Shown: positions 47,487 to 57,082, numbered from the stretch's first letter. The stretch: DNA of 64,000 nucleotides from an uncultured Bacteroidales bacterium (GCA_937916355.1 CALFTM010000059.1:43139-107138); one strand, 5' to 3'. Numbers and translations: made by a program. The notes: a model not told the origin generated them from the letters alone.

Positions 47487-48644
47487 CTACTCTATGTTCT
47501 TACACTTGATTTCAACCTCATCAACATAAAGTTCGCTACCAACTGCACCCGTAAAGAAATCACCTTTCACACTGGAAGAGAAGACCACTGAAAAACTGTA
47601 GCCGTAGCTCTTCAACCTTTCAATGTCCACGGTTTTTCCGTTACGAGGTTCAAAAGGAATCGAGAAGCGTGTCCACTCATCCGTCACGGAAGTCTTATCA
47701 ATTTGCGCATAAAGCACCATGTACTCACTGAAGGATGTGTTCGTACCATCGACAATAACCGCATTGCCCTCCTCATCTGTATTCTCATAGAAAACCGCAT
47801 AGATATTGAAATCATCCGTTCCGTCGATCGGATTATATTGTCCATCCGTCATTTGTTTTCCGGGCTTGTATTTGTACCAACCGACGATTGAATCTGGCAC
47901 CTCTGTGAATGTTACACCAAATCGAGTAGCCGAAAGCGGAGCTTTCAACGCCTGCTGTACATTGAACGAGCCGAGGAAGAGGTTACCCGGCGCAATCGGC
48001 ATACCAGCCTGAGCACCGAAACTGCCGGCATAGCGAGTCGTCATCTTCACTCCCTTACCGACATATCCATCATCTACGACAACCGTCGGGTACGCCTCAG
48101 GTCCAGCCCCTGCAGAAGCCAAACAGAATCCCGGATTTCCGGAACTCCACCAAGAAAGGATGTCCACACCATTCACCACTTCATACAAAACATGATACTG
48201 GTTTTTCTCGTTCAGCCTGAAATTCTCAAAACTCAACTTCTTTGGCAATTCCGGGAATATGGTGAATGTAACATTATAGGTACGCTTCCACTCCCCATTT
48301 TCAGAAGTCACGACATACTTCACTACCTTATTGTCTGAAAAATCCTGCACAGAACCACTTTTAGGGGAAATCGTCGCACCATCAGTCAAAAGGAACTCCG
48401 GAGCCATCTTCGTCAGGTCACAACCCGGCTTCACAAAGATCTCTATATCACTTTTGATACTGGTAATCTCCATGAGCGTGTCAGACGGAGAAATCAAGAA
48501 CTCTTTCGTGTCAGAAAGGTCGCAAAACAGGATGTCAGCTTCCGAATTAGCGGGTTCGTCTTGAATACATCCTACAAAAGAGGTAGACAAAAGCAGGGTC
48601 GCAAAACCACCCATCAATTTACCCCTTAATATTCTAAAATCCAT
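47487..48644 (-). CDS. PCMD domain lipoprotein
   Basis: About 385 residues. Start taken as ATG 48644 (MDFRILRGKLMGG), the codon after a longer reading; a lipoprotein signal ends at VGCIQDE. The N-terminal about 130 residues resemble a DUF4493-like/Ig fold (LEISPSDTLMEITSIKSD), and the C-terminal about 230 residues are the PCMD (putative carbohydrate metabolism) beta-sandwich: FENFRL, WWSSGNPGF, VVVDDGYVGKGVKMTTRYAG, LFLGSF. Such proteins sit on the cell surface of Bacteroidales; the ligand is unknown. Confidence 0.82.
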   Translation of the reverse strand: MDFRILRGKLMGGFATLLLSTSFVGCIQDEPANSEADILFCDLSDTKEFLISPSDTLMEITSIKSDIEIFVKPGCDLTKMAPEFLLTDGATISPKSGSVQDFSDNKVVKYVVTSENGEWKRTYNVTFTIFPELPKKLSFENFRLNEKNQYHVLYEVVNGVDILSWWSSGNPGFCLASAGAGPEAYPTVVVDDGYVGKGVKMTTRYAGSFGAQAGMPIAPGNLFLGSFNVQQALKAPLSATRFGVTFTEVPDSIVGWYKYKPGKQMTDGQYNPIDGTDDFNIYAVFYENTDEEGNAVIVDGTNTSFSEYMVLYAQIDKTSVTDEWTRFSIPFEPRNGKTVDIERLKSYGYSFSVVFSSSVKGDFFTGAVGSELYVDEVEIKCKNIE

Positions 48645-48775
48645 ATTATACAATTTCGTTTATATAAAAAATTCATTCAAACCTTGCAAAGATACGACAA
48701 AGAAACGAAAGAAAAAGCAGTTTATTAAAGTTTCGTGCAATCAAAATCATCAAATTAATAAAAGCGACCATTTTA

Positions 48776-48807
48776 TTTGCAATCCATAAAATAAATTTTT
48801 ATGTTTG
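48776..48807 (+). promoter_or_regulatory. Promoter for the PD-(D/E)XK-like gene
   Basis: TTTG (48776-48779), 20 bp, TATGTTTG (48800-48807), a full consensus match. Predicted start about 48814, 12 nt before the start codon. Confidence 0.75.
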
Positions 48808-48825
48808 TAAAAAGAGAGATTGCGT

Positions 48826-49629
48826 ATGGGAGTCATTAGTCATAACCAAGAAAAGAAAGACAAAAAAGAGTGGGCGATCATCAACATGTTCCGTTCTTCA
48901 TATTCGTCTTTTCCGATTGGGAGCGTCGAGAAATTCGAAGCCCCCGACTTCTTATTGAAGCATGATGGCAAAACGATCGGGATAGAGCTGACAGAACTGA
49001 AGTATGAGCGAGGAGACAAACTCTTCAACCTTCGGGCGCATGAGGATTTCCTCACACTACTGATGGACGAGGCGATGGGCATCGTCGAAAAGGAGTGTCC
49101 GTTCCAATTGGTGGTCGAAGTTCTCTTCTCCGAAGAGATCAGTCCAACGGTGCTGATGGTGGATGCTGAAGCACAAATCCTCATACGCAACGGGCTGGCA
49201 GAAGAGGTGGCACAAATCGTAAAGGAGAACCTCCCAGAAGGAACCGGAATGCGATATAAAGTAGACCGCACCTCCAAATACGGATACCACAAACTGCCGT
49301 CTAAAATCCTAAGCATCACGATTCACAACGTGACAGGAAGATGGCAGGAGAGCCTTTGGTATGCCGCCATCGCCACAAAAGTCAAACCGCTCTCCATTTC
49401 AAGTGTCTCGCAACGACTGCTGGCAAAGAACTGCAAACTGAAGAAATACAAACCATGCGACGAGCAATGGCTCATCATCATCCAAAACAGTTTTTTGATG
49501 TCCAGCTCCTACAATCCGCTGACGGCAAAAAAAGCACTCTCCCACTGCTACAAAAGCAACTTCGACAAAGTGTTCGTCTTTGAACGGAGCGAAGGAAGCG
49601 TCACATTATTGCCAACCAAGAAATATTGA
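48826..49629 (+). CDS. Uncharacterised protein with PD-(D/E)XK-like N-terminal segment
   Basis: 267 residues from ATG 48826 (MGVISHNQEKKDKKEWAIIN). I do not recognise a named family. Residues 39-57 (APDFLLKHDGKTIGIELTE) look like a PD-(D/E)XK nuclease core (PD then E-x-T with Thr for Lys), but the final catalytic Lys is not obvious. Later there are two conserved-looking blocks: EEISPTVLMVDAEAQILIRN and SKILSITIHNVTG. A leaderless-like short leader and its own promoter are present. The next gene starts 75 bp downstream on the same strand. Could be a restriction-like or structural domain of unknown role. Confidence 0.55.
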   Translation: MGVISHNQEKKDKKEWAIINMFRSSYSSFPIGSVEKFEAPDFLLKHDGKTIGIELTELKYERGDKLFNLRAHEDFLTLLMDEAMGIVEKECPFQLVVEVLFSEEISPTVLMVDAEAQILIRNGLAEEVAQIVKENLPEGTGMRYKVDRTSKYGYHKLPSKILSITIHNVTGRWQESLWYAAIATKVKPLSISSVSQRLLAKNCKLKKYKPCDEQWLIIIQNSFLMSSSYNPLTAKKALSHCYKSNFDKVFVFERSEGSVTLLPTKKY

Positions 49630-49703
49630 TTTCCAAACCTCGGCAATTTCTACAAATCAAAAAAAAACAAGCAATAGAAGTTGCCTTTAATATTTTTTTC
49701 GCC

Positions 49704-50651
49704 ATGAAAAATAAAACCGTTAAAACATTAGGGATATTGTCCGTATTACTTTTTTTTGTGATGTCCGCCGGTGCTAAAAACAGCCGCATGACTCTTCACG
49801 ACTCACTTGTCGCATACGCTAAAGAGTATATCGGATGCCGCTACCAATATGGGGGAAAAGGTCCTTCAAAATTTGACTGTTCGGGCTATACCGGGTATGT
49901 TTTCAAAAAATTCGGCTACTCGCTCAATGCCTCGTCCGCCGGACAATACCAACAAGGGAGCAAGGTGAAATTGAAAAACACACAAATCGGCGATTTAATA
50001 TTCTTCAATGGGAGCAAAGCAGGAGGCAGTACGGTAGGACACGTCGGAATCATCTGTAACGTGAGCGAAGATGGCGACACTGTGAGTTTCATCCACGCAT
50101 CGGTTCAAAAAGGGGTGACGATCGACCTCTACCCTGGCTACGACTACTACAACAAAAGGTTTGTAGGCTGTAAGCGAGTACTTCCTGAAATCTCAGATGT
50201 CCAACCTCTTTCATCTGACGAGGAGGTTATCGAGAACAACGACTCAAGCAAGGAGGTGCAAAAAGACACAACACCACAACCCAAAAAAGATGAAGAGCTA
50301 AAACCAGAACCTTCACCCAAAGTAGATCCTCATAAGAAAGAGAAAGACCACAAAAAAATCACTCCCAAGCCAGAGCCTAAAAAGAAAAAAGGGAGAAAGG
50401 AACTCCGTAAAGAGGAAAAAAGGAAGAAAAAAGGAAAAGATGTAGAAAAGAAGAAACCAGAACCTCCACAACCACAAAAAGAGGAGAAAAAGCCTGTAGG
50501 ACAAGACAAACTACACGAAGTCAAGAAGGGAGAGACCCTCTACCGACTTTCTGTAACCTACGGCTGTACAGTAGAACAACTGCAAAAATGGAACAACCTT
50601 AAAGACAATACAATTAAAGCCGGAGATGTTTTAATTGTCGGAAAACCGTAA
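49704..50651 (+). CDS. NlpC/P60 peptidoglycan hydrolase with C-terminal LysM domain
   Basis: 315 residues from ATG 49704 (MKNKTVKTLGILSVLLFFVM), with a signal peptide ending near SAGA. The NlpC/P60 domain (about 30-165) has catalytic Cys59 in KFDCSGYTGYVF and the His segment GHVGIICN; it cuts murein stem peptides, usually D-gamma-Glu-meso-DAP. A linker of about 100 residues rich in K, E and P follows, then a LysM domain at the end (LHEVKKGETLYRLSVTYGCT to LIVGK) that binds glycan strands. A longer reading from 49626 has no signal-peptide start and is not used. Periplasmic or surface cell-wall remodelling. Confidence 0.93.
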   Translation: MKNKTVKTLGILSVLLFFVMSAGAKNSRMTLHDSLVAYAKEYIGCRYQYGGKGPSKFDCSGYTGYVFKKFGYSLNASSAGQYQQGSKVKLKNTQIGDLIFFNGSKAGGSTVGHVGIICNVSEDGDTVSFIHASVQKGVTIDLYPGYDYYNKRFVGCKRVLPEISDVQPLSSDEEVIENNDSSKEVQKDTTPQPKKDEELKPEPSPKVDPHKKEKDHKKITPKPEPKKKKGRKELRKEEKRKKKGKDVEKKKPEPPQPQKEEKKPVGQDKLHEVKKGETLYRLSVTYGCTVEQLQKWNNLKDNTIKAGDVLIVGKP

Positions 50652-50687
50652 AATTACTTGTCTTTCATCAGAAAACCTACATAAAAG

Positions 50688-50717
50688 AAGGAGAGGCATG
50701 GTTTGCACGCCTCTCCT
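50688..50717. terminator. Bidirectional terminator between the NlpC/P60 gene and pyrH
   Basis: Perfect 8-bp stem GGAGAGGC (50690-50697) with GCCTCTCC (50709-50716), flanked by T-rich sequence on both strands. The two genes converge on it. Confidence 0.78.
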
Positions 50718-50734
50718 CTTATTAAAAAAAACGA

Positions 50735-51442
50735 TTACGGATGAACATAAGTTCCGATATTTTCTCCGTCGATTACCTTTTTCAAGTTTCCTTTTTTGTC
50801 CATATTAAAGACAACGATTGGCAAGTTATTGTCGCGGCACATGACCGTAGCAGACAAATCCATCACTTTCAAATTCTTATTCAATATCTCATCGTATGAA
50901 ATATCATCATACTTCACGGCCGTTGGGTCTTTTTCAGGGTCTGCTGTGTAGATACCGTCCACGCGCGTACCCTTGAACATCGCATCAGCCTCGATTTCGA
51001 TACCTCTCAAAGAAGAACCCGTATCAGTTGTGAAATAAGGGCAACCAGTACCAGCCGCAAAGATGGTCACGTACCCCTGATTCAGTAATTCGACGGCTCT
51101 GTCTTTAGAGTAGAACTCCCCGATAGGCTCCATTCGGATAGCAGTCAAAACCTTCACTTTCACTCCCACGGAACTCAAAGCCGAGTTGAGAGCCAAAGCA
51201 TTGATAACAGTCGCCAGCATACCCATCTGGTCTCCCTTCACACGGTCAAAACCTTTTTTTGAACCGCTCAATCCACGGAAGATATTTCCGCCACCGATCA
51301 CAATCCCCACTTGCAGACCAGTAGACACCACCTCCTTGATCTGTTCCGCATACTCCATCAAACGATTTTCGTCGATACCATACCCTTGTTCACCCATTAG
51401 CGACTCGCCGCTGAGTTTTAGCAAAATTCTTTTAAATTTCAT
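50735..51442 (-). CDS. pyrH: UMP kinase
   Basis: Phosphorylates UMP to UDP in pyrimidine nucleotide synthesis. 235 residues of the amino-acid-kinase fold: RILLKLSGESLMG, VVIGGGNIFRG, GDQMGMLATVINALAL, and PYFTTDTGSSLRGIEIEAD. Full length, normal bacterial PyrH. The type II restriction-modification pair lies upstream on the same strand. Confidence 0.97.
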   Translation of the reverse strand: MKFKRILLKLSGESLMGEQGYGIDENRLMEYAEQIKEVVSTGLQVGIVIGGGNIFRGLSGSKKGFDRVKGDQMGMLATVINALALNSALSSVGVKVKVLTAIRMEPIGEFYSKDRAVELLNQGYVTIFAAGTGCPYFTTDTGSSLRGIEIEADAMFKGTRVDGIYTADPEKDPTAVKYDDISYDEILNKNLKVMDLSATVMCRDNNLPIVVFNMDKKGNLKKVIDGENIGTYVHP

Positions 51443-51542
51443 ATCTTAATTTTTTTTATTTGTATCTACATAGTTTCTATTCATTGCCCCACCTTTCAAA
51501 GACAAGCAATATAAACACATTGTCATAGTTTTTTTATGAGTA

Positions 51543-52634
51543 TTACTCCAAAACACTTTCATTTTCTATCCATTTTAAATCAAACTCATCCAAATCTTCG
51601 CAAAGTCTCAACCAATTTTCATAGTACCGTTTATCTTGAGTAATTAACCTCGGATTAAATTCTTTCATCAATTCAAGCATTTCCAAGGACGGTTCTTGCA
51701 ATAAACTTTTAATCTTCTTTGAAAAATCTACAATCTTCTTATAAATTTTTGGTTTTTTCGTGTCTAGTAATTTACCATCGACTCTACATATTTGACCTCC
51801 TGCAGAAAACAAATCTCTAACATTAGGGACAACAACTTGACAATAAGAACAAAGCCACAATATCACTTTATGATATTTAGTACTACTTTGCTTCGGATTC
51901 ATCACTTCTGGAAATAGAATCATACACTTTGCTAATAAATCCACCTGTTCTTCTTTCTCCAATGTATTCCATAGCCGAATATTAAACCCCATTGTTTTTT
52001 CAACGTTTTCTGTTGTCAACCACCACGGCATCTCAGCTTTGTTTTCTTTTTCCGCTTTTTTTCTATAATAACGACGCACACATTCTATCGAGTTCCCTGA
52101 TGTTCTAAAATCATCATAAGACATCCCCATTTTTGCAAAGATCGTTTCATTTTCTTTTAAATTCATATTAATCAAATACCTTGGAGAATGAGTCACTGCC
52201 ACATCTGACAAAACACTCTCATAAGGTCTACATTTAAATTCGGGACAAACACCTCCCAATTTCCCGAAAAGCATATAAATATTTTCTACATTTACATCCC
52301 GAGTAGACTCTACTATACTACTTCCCGTAGAAATCCAATGATCCTTATTAGTCGATTTCACCTCTACCCCATAATACGATTCTGCTACAATATCAGGGAA
52401 TCTGTTTCCTGACACCAATTTCACATTATTAGGAGAAAATGGGGTAGATTCACATGCTTTTTTAATCATCTGTTCAGACCAACACTCCAAATCTGACGAG
52501 GATTTTTTTTTCACCACATCAACATGAAGCCGAGAAAAATCATTCATCATTTTCTCGGTTTTTTCCATCAACTCTGCAAACGCCTGATTTGCCAAAGTTA
52601 TATCAATTTTTCTTATTTGAATAATATTATCCAT
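51543..52634 (-). CDS. Putative type II restriction endonuclease (PD-(D/E)XK)
   Basis: 363 residues. Residues 79-93 (FPDIVAESYYGVEVK) form a clear PD-(D/E)XK active site: Asp81, Glu91, Lys93, followed by STNKDHWISTG. The gene follows the C5-methyltransferase gene by 6 bp on the same strand, so it is the cognate restriction enzyme. Recognition sequence cannot be read. The body is mostly helical; no helicase domain. AT-rich. Confidence 0.85.
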   Translation of the reverse strand: MDNIIQIRKIDITLANQAFAELMEKTEKMMNDFSRLHVDVVKKKSSSDLECWSEQMIKKACESTPFSPNNVKLVSGNRFPDIVAESYYGVEVKSTNKDHWISTGSSIVESTRDVNVENIYMLFGKLGGVCPEFKCRPYESVLSDVAVTHSPRYLINMNLKENETIFAKMGMSYDDFRTSGNSIECVRRYYRKKAEKENKAEMPWWLTTENVEKTMGFNIRLWNTLEKEEQVDLLAKCMILFPEVMNPKQSSTKYHKVILWLCSYCQVVVPNVRDLFSAGGQICRVDGKLLDTKKPKIYKKIVDFSKKIKSLLQEPSLEMLELMKEFNPRLITQDKRYYENWLRLCEDLDEFDLKWIENESVLE

Positions 52635-52640
52635 TTCTAA

Positions 52641-53969
52641 TCAACCAAAATAAACAGGCCATAATTCTTGAATCCGGTTTGCAATATTGTAAGCCAACAA
52701 TGGAGGAACCGCATTCCCAATCACTTTATATGCTCCAGAAGGACTTAAACTGAATTTTTTTGTATATCCTTTAAACTTAACAAATGGATAATCTGGGGGA
52801 AACGTTTGTATCAAGGCACACTCTCGAGGCGTAAGACGGCGTTCTTTCATGCCTTTTTGCAGCTCTTCCAGATAAGCTCCTCCATGCTCTTTTGACAAAC
52901 GGCGGAATTCTATATTTCCATGATGTTCAGAACGAATAGTAGGACCTAATCCATATAAATTAATTTCATTTTGTCCTTGACAGTGTTTTCCCATATATTT
53001 GGCACGAGAATAATTTATTTGAGACAAATCATTAGACTCTTCAGGCTCTTTTAAATCTTTAAAAACATCCCAACAAGAGACTGGAGCTAAAAGAGACGTG
53101 CTACTATGGGTATACGAGTGTGTAGCTTTTGGATATGGATTATAATAATCTTCTATTTCTTCTTTTTCTAAAGCTTGTAAGGCTTTTTGTGTAAGACAAG
53201 ATTTTTTCACCCCAATGAAAATCACACGTTCTCGGGTCTCTGGGACACCATAATTCCCGGCATGCAAAATCTTTGGCGGCAATACAACATAACCATTTCC
53301 ATCCGCAGATGCAAAATCCCGCTGAATAATATCTTTCACATCTCCTAAGCTCACTAATCCCTTTACATTTTCCGCGACAAACATTTTGGGTTTAACAATA
53401 TCTATCACCTGTTTCATCCAATAATAAAGTTTTCCTCTCGTCTCTTCTGTCGCTTCCATAATCCGTCTCTTTCCATCATGAGACATTTGGGAATCAAATC
53501 CTTTTCTTTTCCCCGCAACGCTAAAATCCTGACAAGGGAAACCTCCTGTCACAACATCTATATTAGGAGGGAAAACCTCAACCCCACTTTTGGACATTTT
53601 CACTAAATCAACAATGCTTTCTGAGCGAAATAGACTTAAATCTACGTGTCTACTAGACATATACTGACACCATGACACTTGAGCTTCTTTTAAAATATCA
53701 TTAGCAAAAACAGTTTTGAATCTTGTTTTTTTTAGCAAACCCCAATTTTCATTTATTATCTCATGAAAACTACTCTTTGGTGCAGATTTTTTATGACATA
53801 TAAAACCACCTTCAAAACCAATATCCATTCCTCCACACCCAGAAAATAAAGATAACACCCTCAAAGTTCCGGGATCTTCATTATTGTTTTGAGATTGCAA
53901 AAACAACGGTATTTGACAATCTGAAACAATATCTGAATATGTATTATATTTATCAACAACGTATTCCAT
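52641..53969 (-). CDS. Type II C5-cytosine DNA methyltransferase
   Basis: 442 residues, methylates cytosine at C5 and protects against the adjacent nuclease. Motif I LSLFSGCGGMDIGF at residues 39-52; motif IV TGGFPCQDFSVAG with catalytic Cys146; motif VI ENVKGL; motif VIII region with RERVIFIG; motif IX RRLTPRECALIQTFP; motif X GNAVPPLLA. The segment between VIII and IX is the target recognition domain, full length. Followed 6 bp later by the endonuclease gene; promoter box TAATTTTG on the minus strand at 53996-54003. Confidence 0.96.
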   Translation of the reverse strand: MEYVVDKYNTYSDIVSDCQIPLFLQSQNNNEDPGTLRVLSLFSGCGGMDIGFEGGFICHKKSAPKSSFHEIINENWGLLKKTRFKTVFANDILKEAQVSWCQYMSSRHVDLSLFRSESIVDLVKMSKSGVEVFPPNIDVVTGGFPCQDFSVAGKRKGFDSQMSHDGKRRIMEATEETRGKLYYWMKQVIDIVKPKMFVAENVKGLVSLGDVKDIIQRDFASADGNGYVVLPPKILHAGNYGVPETRERVIFIGVKKSCLTQKALQALEKEEIEDYYNPYPKATHSYTHSSTSLLAPVSCWDVFKDLKEPEESNDLSQINYSRAKYMGKHCQGQNEINLYGLGPTIRSEHHGNIEFRRLSKEHGGAYLEELQKGMKERRLTPRECALIQTFPPDYPFVKFKGYTKKFSLSPSGAYKVIGNAVPPLLAYNIANRIQELWPVYFG

Positions 53970-54472
53970 TTAAATTTCACAATTTTATCCTCATGCAAAA
54001 TTAATTCTTTTTTCCATATTTACCCCACCTCTATAAAACCTCCACTTAAATATTATTTATATTGACCCCAATAATCTTCTTCCACCTACTTCAAAACCCA
54101 ATCAACATTTAAGCAATCTTTTGCTCTAAACGTTTATTACTTTCACAAGACCTCCTTGTGAAATACCATCAAGAAAGAAAAAAATGCTACAGACAAACTA
54201 TCGCTTTAAAATCATTCGACATTTCATCTCATTTTTAAAATCCGACATCATACAATGACAACCCAAATAACACAAACGAAAAAATTCTTCGCAACAAACC
54301 ACACCTGAAAGTCGCCGAACATAATATTGACTAAAAATTCCAACGAACATCAACAACATGGCTAAGCAAAAATACAAAAAAATAAGTTTTTTCTTCAGAA
54401 CTGAAGATTTTTTCTCGTCATGTCCTTCTATTTACCATCTAAAACTCCTAACTTTATAGAAAATTTCACGTC
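53970..54472. other. Intergenic stretch with hairpins, no gene seen
   Basis: About 500 bp between divergent genes. A perfect 9-bp palindromic stem TTTCACAAG (54141-54149) with CTTGTGAAA (54155-54163) has no T-run and may be a protein-binding site. A second hairpin near 54390-54406 (TCTTC-AGAACT-GAAGA, then TTTTTT) could end a short transcript. No reading frame or promoter pair to explain them. Confidence 0.5.
53996..54003 (-). promoter_or_regulatory. Promoter -7 box of the type II restriction-modification operon
   Basis: Minus strand TAATTTTG, exact TAnnTTTG match, about 27 bp upstream of the methyltransferase start. The -33 side is weak. Confidence 0.5.
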
Positions 54473-55876
54473 ATGAAAATTTCAAAAAACCAATACATCG
54501 AATGGCTGACGACCATCGCCAGTGTGCGACTCGTCTTTAACTCCATGGAGGAATTGGAGGACTTACTGGACAATCACGCAATCCATAGCAACGGAATTAA
54601 GAGGTGCTTCCAGTCGTTCCACAAACTGAGGTCAGCTTTTCGTGATTTGAAAGGGGAGGTGAATCAGATAACCGACGACAAAGTCAGTCTCGACAAACTT
54701 CTGATGATGTACAAAAAGACTTCCGACTTTTTCAAGGCGCACCACATGGGCAGACGCACATTCTCTCAATCGGATGTCACCGAACTGCTCCTCTACTTCT
54801 ATCCTCCGTACGAAAGAAAGAAACTGAACGCAAAAAACAAAAAGATTTTCAAAGAGGCAGAGGATGAGCAGATCAACCCTCCATTGCTGTTTCTCATGAT
54901 GTTGAAAATCCTTCCCAATTACGAGGGAAAAAGCGGAGACATACGCAACATAGAGGAGCAATTCGACCTCGTCTTGGACATCTTAGACCAATACACGAAG
55001 GAGGGAAGCCTGTTTCAAACACTCCCTGCTCTATCACTCGCCCGGCAGGAAGAACACAAAAGCCGCGTCACCCTGATTTTCCATACAACACAAATCCTCA
55101 ACATCTTTGAGTCGTTTGAGATTCCTCATGAGGTCTACAACACCTCCTCACAAATGAAAGAGTCGATGCTCAAACTGGATATAGAAGGTTTCTGGAACGA
55201 GTGCGGAGGGAATAATGGCTCCACCGAATTTTGGCAAATCATTCCGGCAATCAACAAAGGCTACTACTTCGCCCTCAAGTGGATAAAAAAGGGGGCAAAC
55301 CAACTATACGGCACTCAATACTCGATCGTATTGTCGGAAGACGCCAACGGAGAAGGCATCGCATACATGATAGCCCCACAAGCCATCACCAAAAGAATCA
55401 ACGGTGAAAACTATTCGGACGAGGATAATGCTTGGTATCAGTTCTCTATCCCAGAGAAAGAGTCTTTCAACCAAATCGAATTCAACAGGATACTTTCCTC
55501 ACAGAAGTGGTGGAAAAAATTGGAACTGACAAGAGTGTCCAACCCAAAACTAATCTCTTCTTATCAGAACTGGCTGGAAAAAAGCTGCGAAATCATTCGG
55601 GAGGATGAGAAACACCAATATGTGTTCTTCCCTGAAATTTACGCAATCACACATGATGCGGTTTTTCTCCCAACCCAAGAAGAAGAGGGCGGATATTATA
55701 AAGTACCTAAAAATGCCGCCAGCGGACTTGAACATATCAACCTCCACGACAACGCCGGCATCATGACCATGAATGGAGAACGCTACATCGTCTTCGACGA
55801 CCTCCTGCTATTCATTCATGTAACAGAAGAAAACCTAAAAAAATATGGAATAACCAAAGTGAATGGTGTAGTTTGA
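54473..55876 (+). CDS. Uncharacterised 467-residue protein
   Basis: No family recognised. The N-terminal about 200 residues look all-helical (KNQYIEWLTTIASVRLVFNS, LLLYFYPPYERKKL, NIEEQFDLVLDILDQY). The central and C-terminal parts are mixed, with YYFALKWIKKGA, a SSYQNWLEKSCEII helix and a final beta-rich part (VFFPEIYAIT, GERYIVFDDLLLFIH). No signal peptide or membrane segment, so probably cytoplasmic. It stands alone on the plus strand and converges with the Sel1 gene (1 bp apart). Function unknown. Confidence 0.6.
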   Translation: MKISKNQYIEWLTTIASVRLVFNSMEELEDLLDNHAIHSNGIKRCFQSFHKLRSAFRDLKGEVNQITDDKVSLDKLLMMYKKTSDFFKAHHMGRRTFSQSDVTELLLYFYPPYERKKLNAKNKKIFKEAEDEQINPPLLFLMMLKILPNYEGKSGDIRNIEEQFDLVLDILDQYTKEGSLFQTLPALSLARQEEHKSRVTLIFHTTQILNIFESFEIPHEVYNTSSQMKESMLKLDIEGFWNECGGNNGSTEFWQIIPAINKGYYFALKWIKKGANQLYGTQYSIVLSEDANGEGIAYMIAPQAITKRINGENYSDEDNAWYQFSIPEKESFNQIEFNRILSSQKWWKKLELTRVSNPKLISSYQNWLEKSCEIIREDEKHQYVFFPEIYAITHDAVFLPTQEEEGGYYKVPKNAASGLEHINLHDNAGIMTMNGERYIVFDDLLLFIHVTEENLKKYGITKVNGVV

Positions 55877-55877
55877 T

Positions 55878-56576
55878 TCATCCTACACCATCACCTAATC
55901 TTTTTTTGAAAAAAGATTTAATACCTTCATACAGAACTGCAACCAAACAAAAAGGAATTAACAAAATGTAGAACGAAATTTTGAATGCCGGAGTCAAAAT
56001 ATTTATACACAATTGAATCGGAACAAACAAAATAGCAAGAGCCATATTTAAAACAACAGCCAACACCGTTTTAACGGTACCCCAAAATCCGAGTTTCTCT
56101 GTTTTCTCTCCTGATTCCTCGATAGCTTTTCTTTCAACCTCATTTTTCAACTCATTCAACTTTCCTTTCGCCGACTCCACCCCATTGTCCGCAGCACGGA
56201 GGTACCACTGTTCAGCCTCTTCCATGTCCGCTTCTACACCTAACCCGTAGAAATAGCAGTTTCCTAAACGATATTGCGCTTCTGCATACCCCTGCTCTGC
56301 GGCTTTTCGATACCATTCCGCACCCAACGCATAATCCCGTTCCACTCCGATGCCGTTGCAGATACAGTAAGCCAATTGGGATTGAGCCTCTGGCAGACCA
56401 TGCTTGGCAGCCTTTTCAAAATACTCCACCGCCTTTTCACTATCAGGACGCATCACCTTTCCTTCATAAAATTTCATTCCACGCTCATACCACTCGACCA
56501 CTTCCTGAGAGAAAGTTGGCGTAACTTCCTCCACAGAGGCGTTCTGCTCATTGCTAATAATATTCTTCTGTTCCAT
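55878..56576 (-). CDS. Sel1-repeat protein with C-terminal membrane segments
   Basis: 232 residues. About three Sel1-like TPR repeats at about 28-145 (AVEYFEKAAKHGLPEAQSQL, GAEWYRKAAEQGYAEAQYRL, AEQWYLRAADNGVESAKGKL) followed by two hydrophobic segments (VLAVVLNMALAILFVPIQLC and ISFYILLIPFCLVAVLYEGI). Sel1 repeats bind proteins; the membrane tail suggests a scaffold at the inner membrane. Role unknown. Confidence 0.82.
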   Translation of the reverse strand: MEQKNIISNEQNASVEEVTPTFSQEVVEWYERGMKFYEGKVMRPDSEKAVEYFEKAAKHGLPEAQSQLAYCICNGIGVERDYALGAEWYRKAAEQGYAEAQYRLGNCYFYGLGVEADMEEAEQWYLRAADNGVESAKGKLNELKNEVERKAIEESGEKTEKLGFWGTVKTVLAVVLNMALAILFVPIQLCINILTPAFKISFYILLIPFCLVAVLYEGIKSFFKKRLGDGVG

Positions 56577-56689
56577 ATCTAACTCATTTTAGGAGGGTTC
56601 GTTCTATTAAAATCCACAAATAAACTACATTATGTAAAAATGGTTGCGCCTGACAAAGCCAAGGCGCAAAACCATAAGCGAAAAAAGGA

Positions 56690-56917
56690 CTAACCGACCC
56701 TCTCGACCTCCAAATCCACACTATTCAGGCAACCAGCCCTCCTGATGTCAATTCCATAAAGACGGAAAAAAGCATCTGCGACGACTTGTCCACCATTGGT
56801 TGCCACAGGATTACTAAAGCTATCCGTCACCACGTCGACAGACATACCCGGTTCTACACGCACACCGTTTGTCACTTTCAATCTCCTTGTTGTAATTCTA
56901 AATCTTGGCATAAGCAT
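56690..56917 (-). CDS. Small conserved protein (DUF6140-like)
   Basis: 75 residues, MPRFRITTRRLK start possible at codon 3. NGVRVEPGMSVDVVT, NGGQVVADAFFRLYGIDIRR and the closing LEVERV are strongly patterned and resemble a small Bacteroidales family I recall as DUF6140. Often encoded near mobile or secretion-linked genes, but I cannot verify. Function unknown. Confidence 0.55.
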   Translation of the reverse strand: MLMPRFRITTRRLKVTNGVRVEPGMSVDVVTDSFSNPVATNGGQVVADAFFRLYGIDIRRAGCLNSVDLEVERVG

Positions 56918-57082
56918 TCTATTTTTAAGGGGTTAAATTTCTCCTAAGGTAGGGGAACTAAAATTACTTTTCAAATCCAACGGAACAAAATAACACATTA
57001 AACATTGGATTTGTCTGATTTTCGTATTGAGGTACGAAAATTTTAACCGTTTGAAATTTTATATGGGGATAAATCCAACATC

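Noticed and set aside
50200..50520. Low-complexity Lys/Glu/Pro-rich stretch in the NlpC/P60 gene as a frameshift or assembly error
   Set aside because: The frame is continuous into a correct LysM domain, and such linkers are common in cell-wall enzymes.
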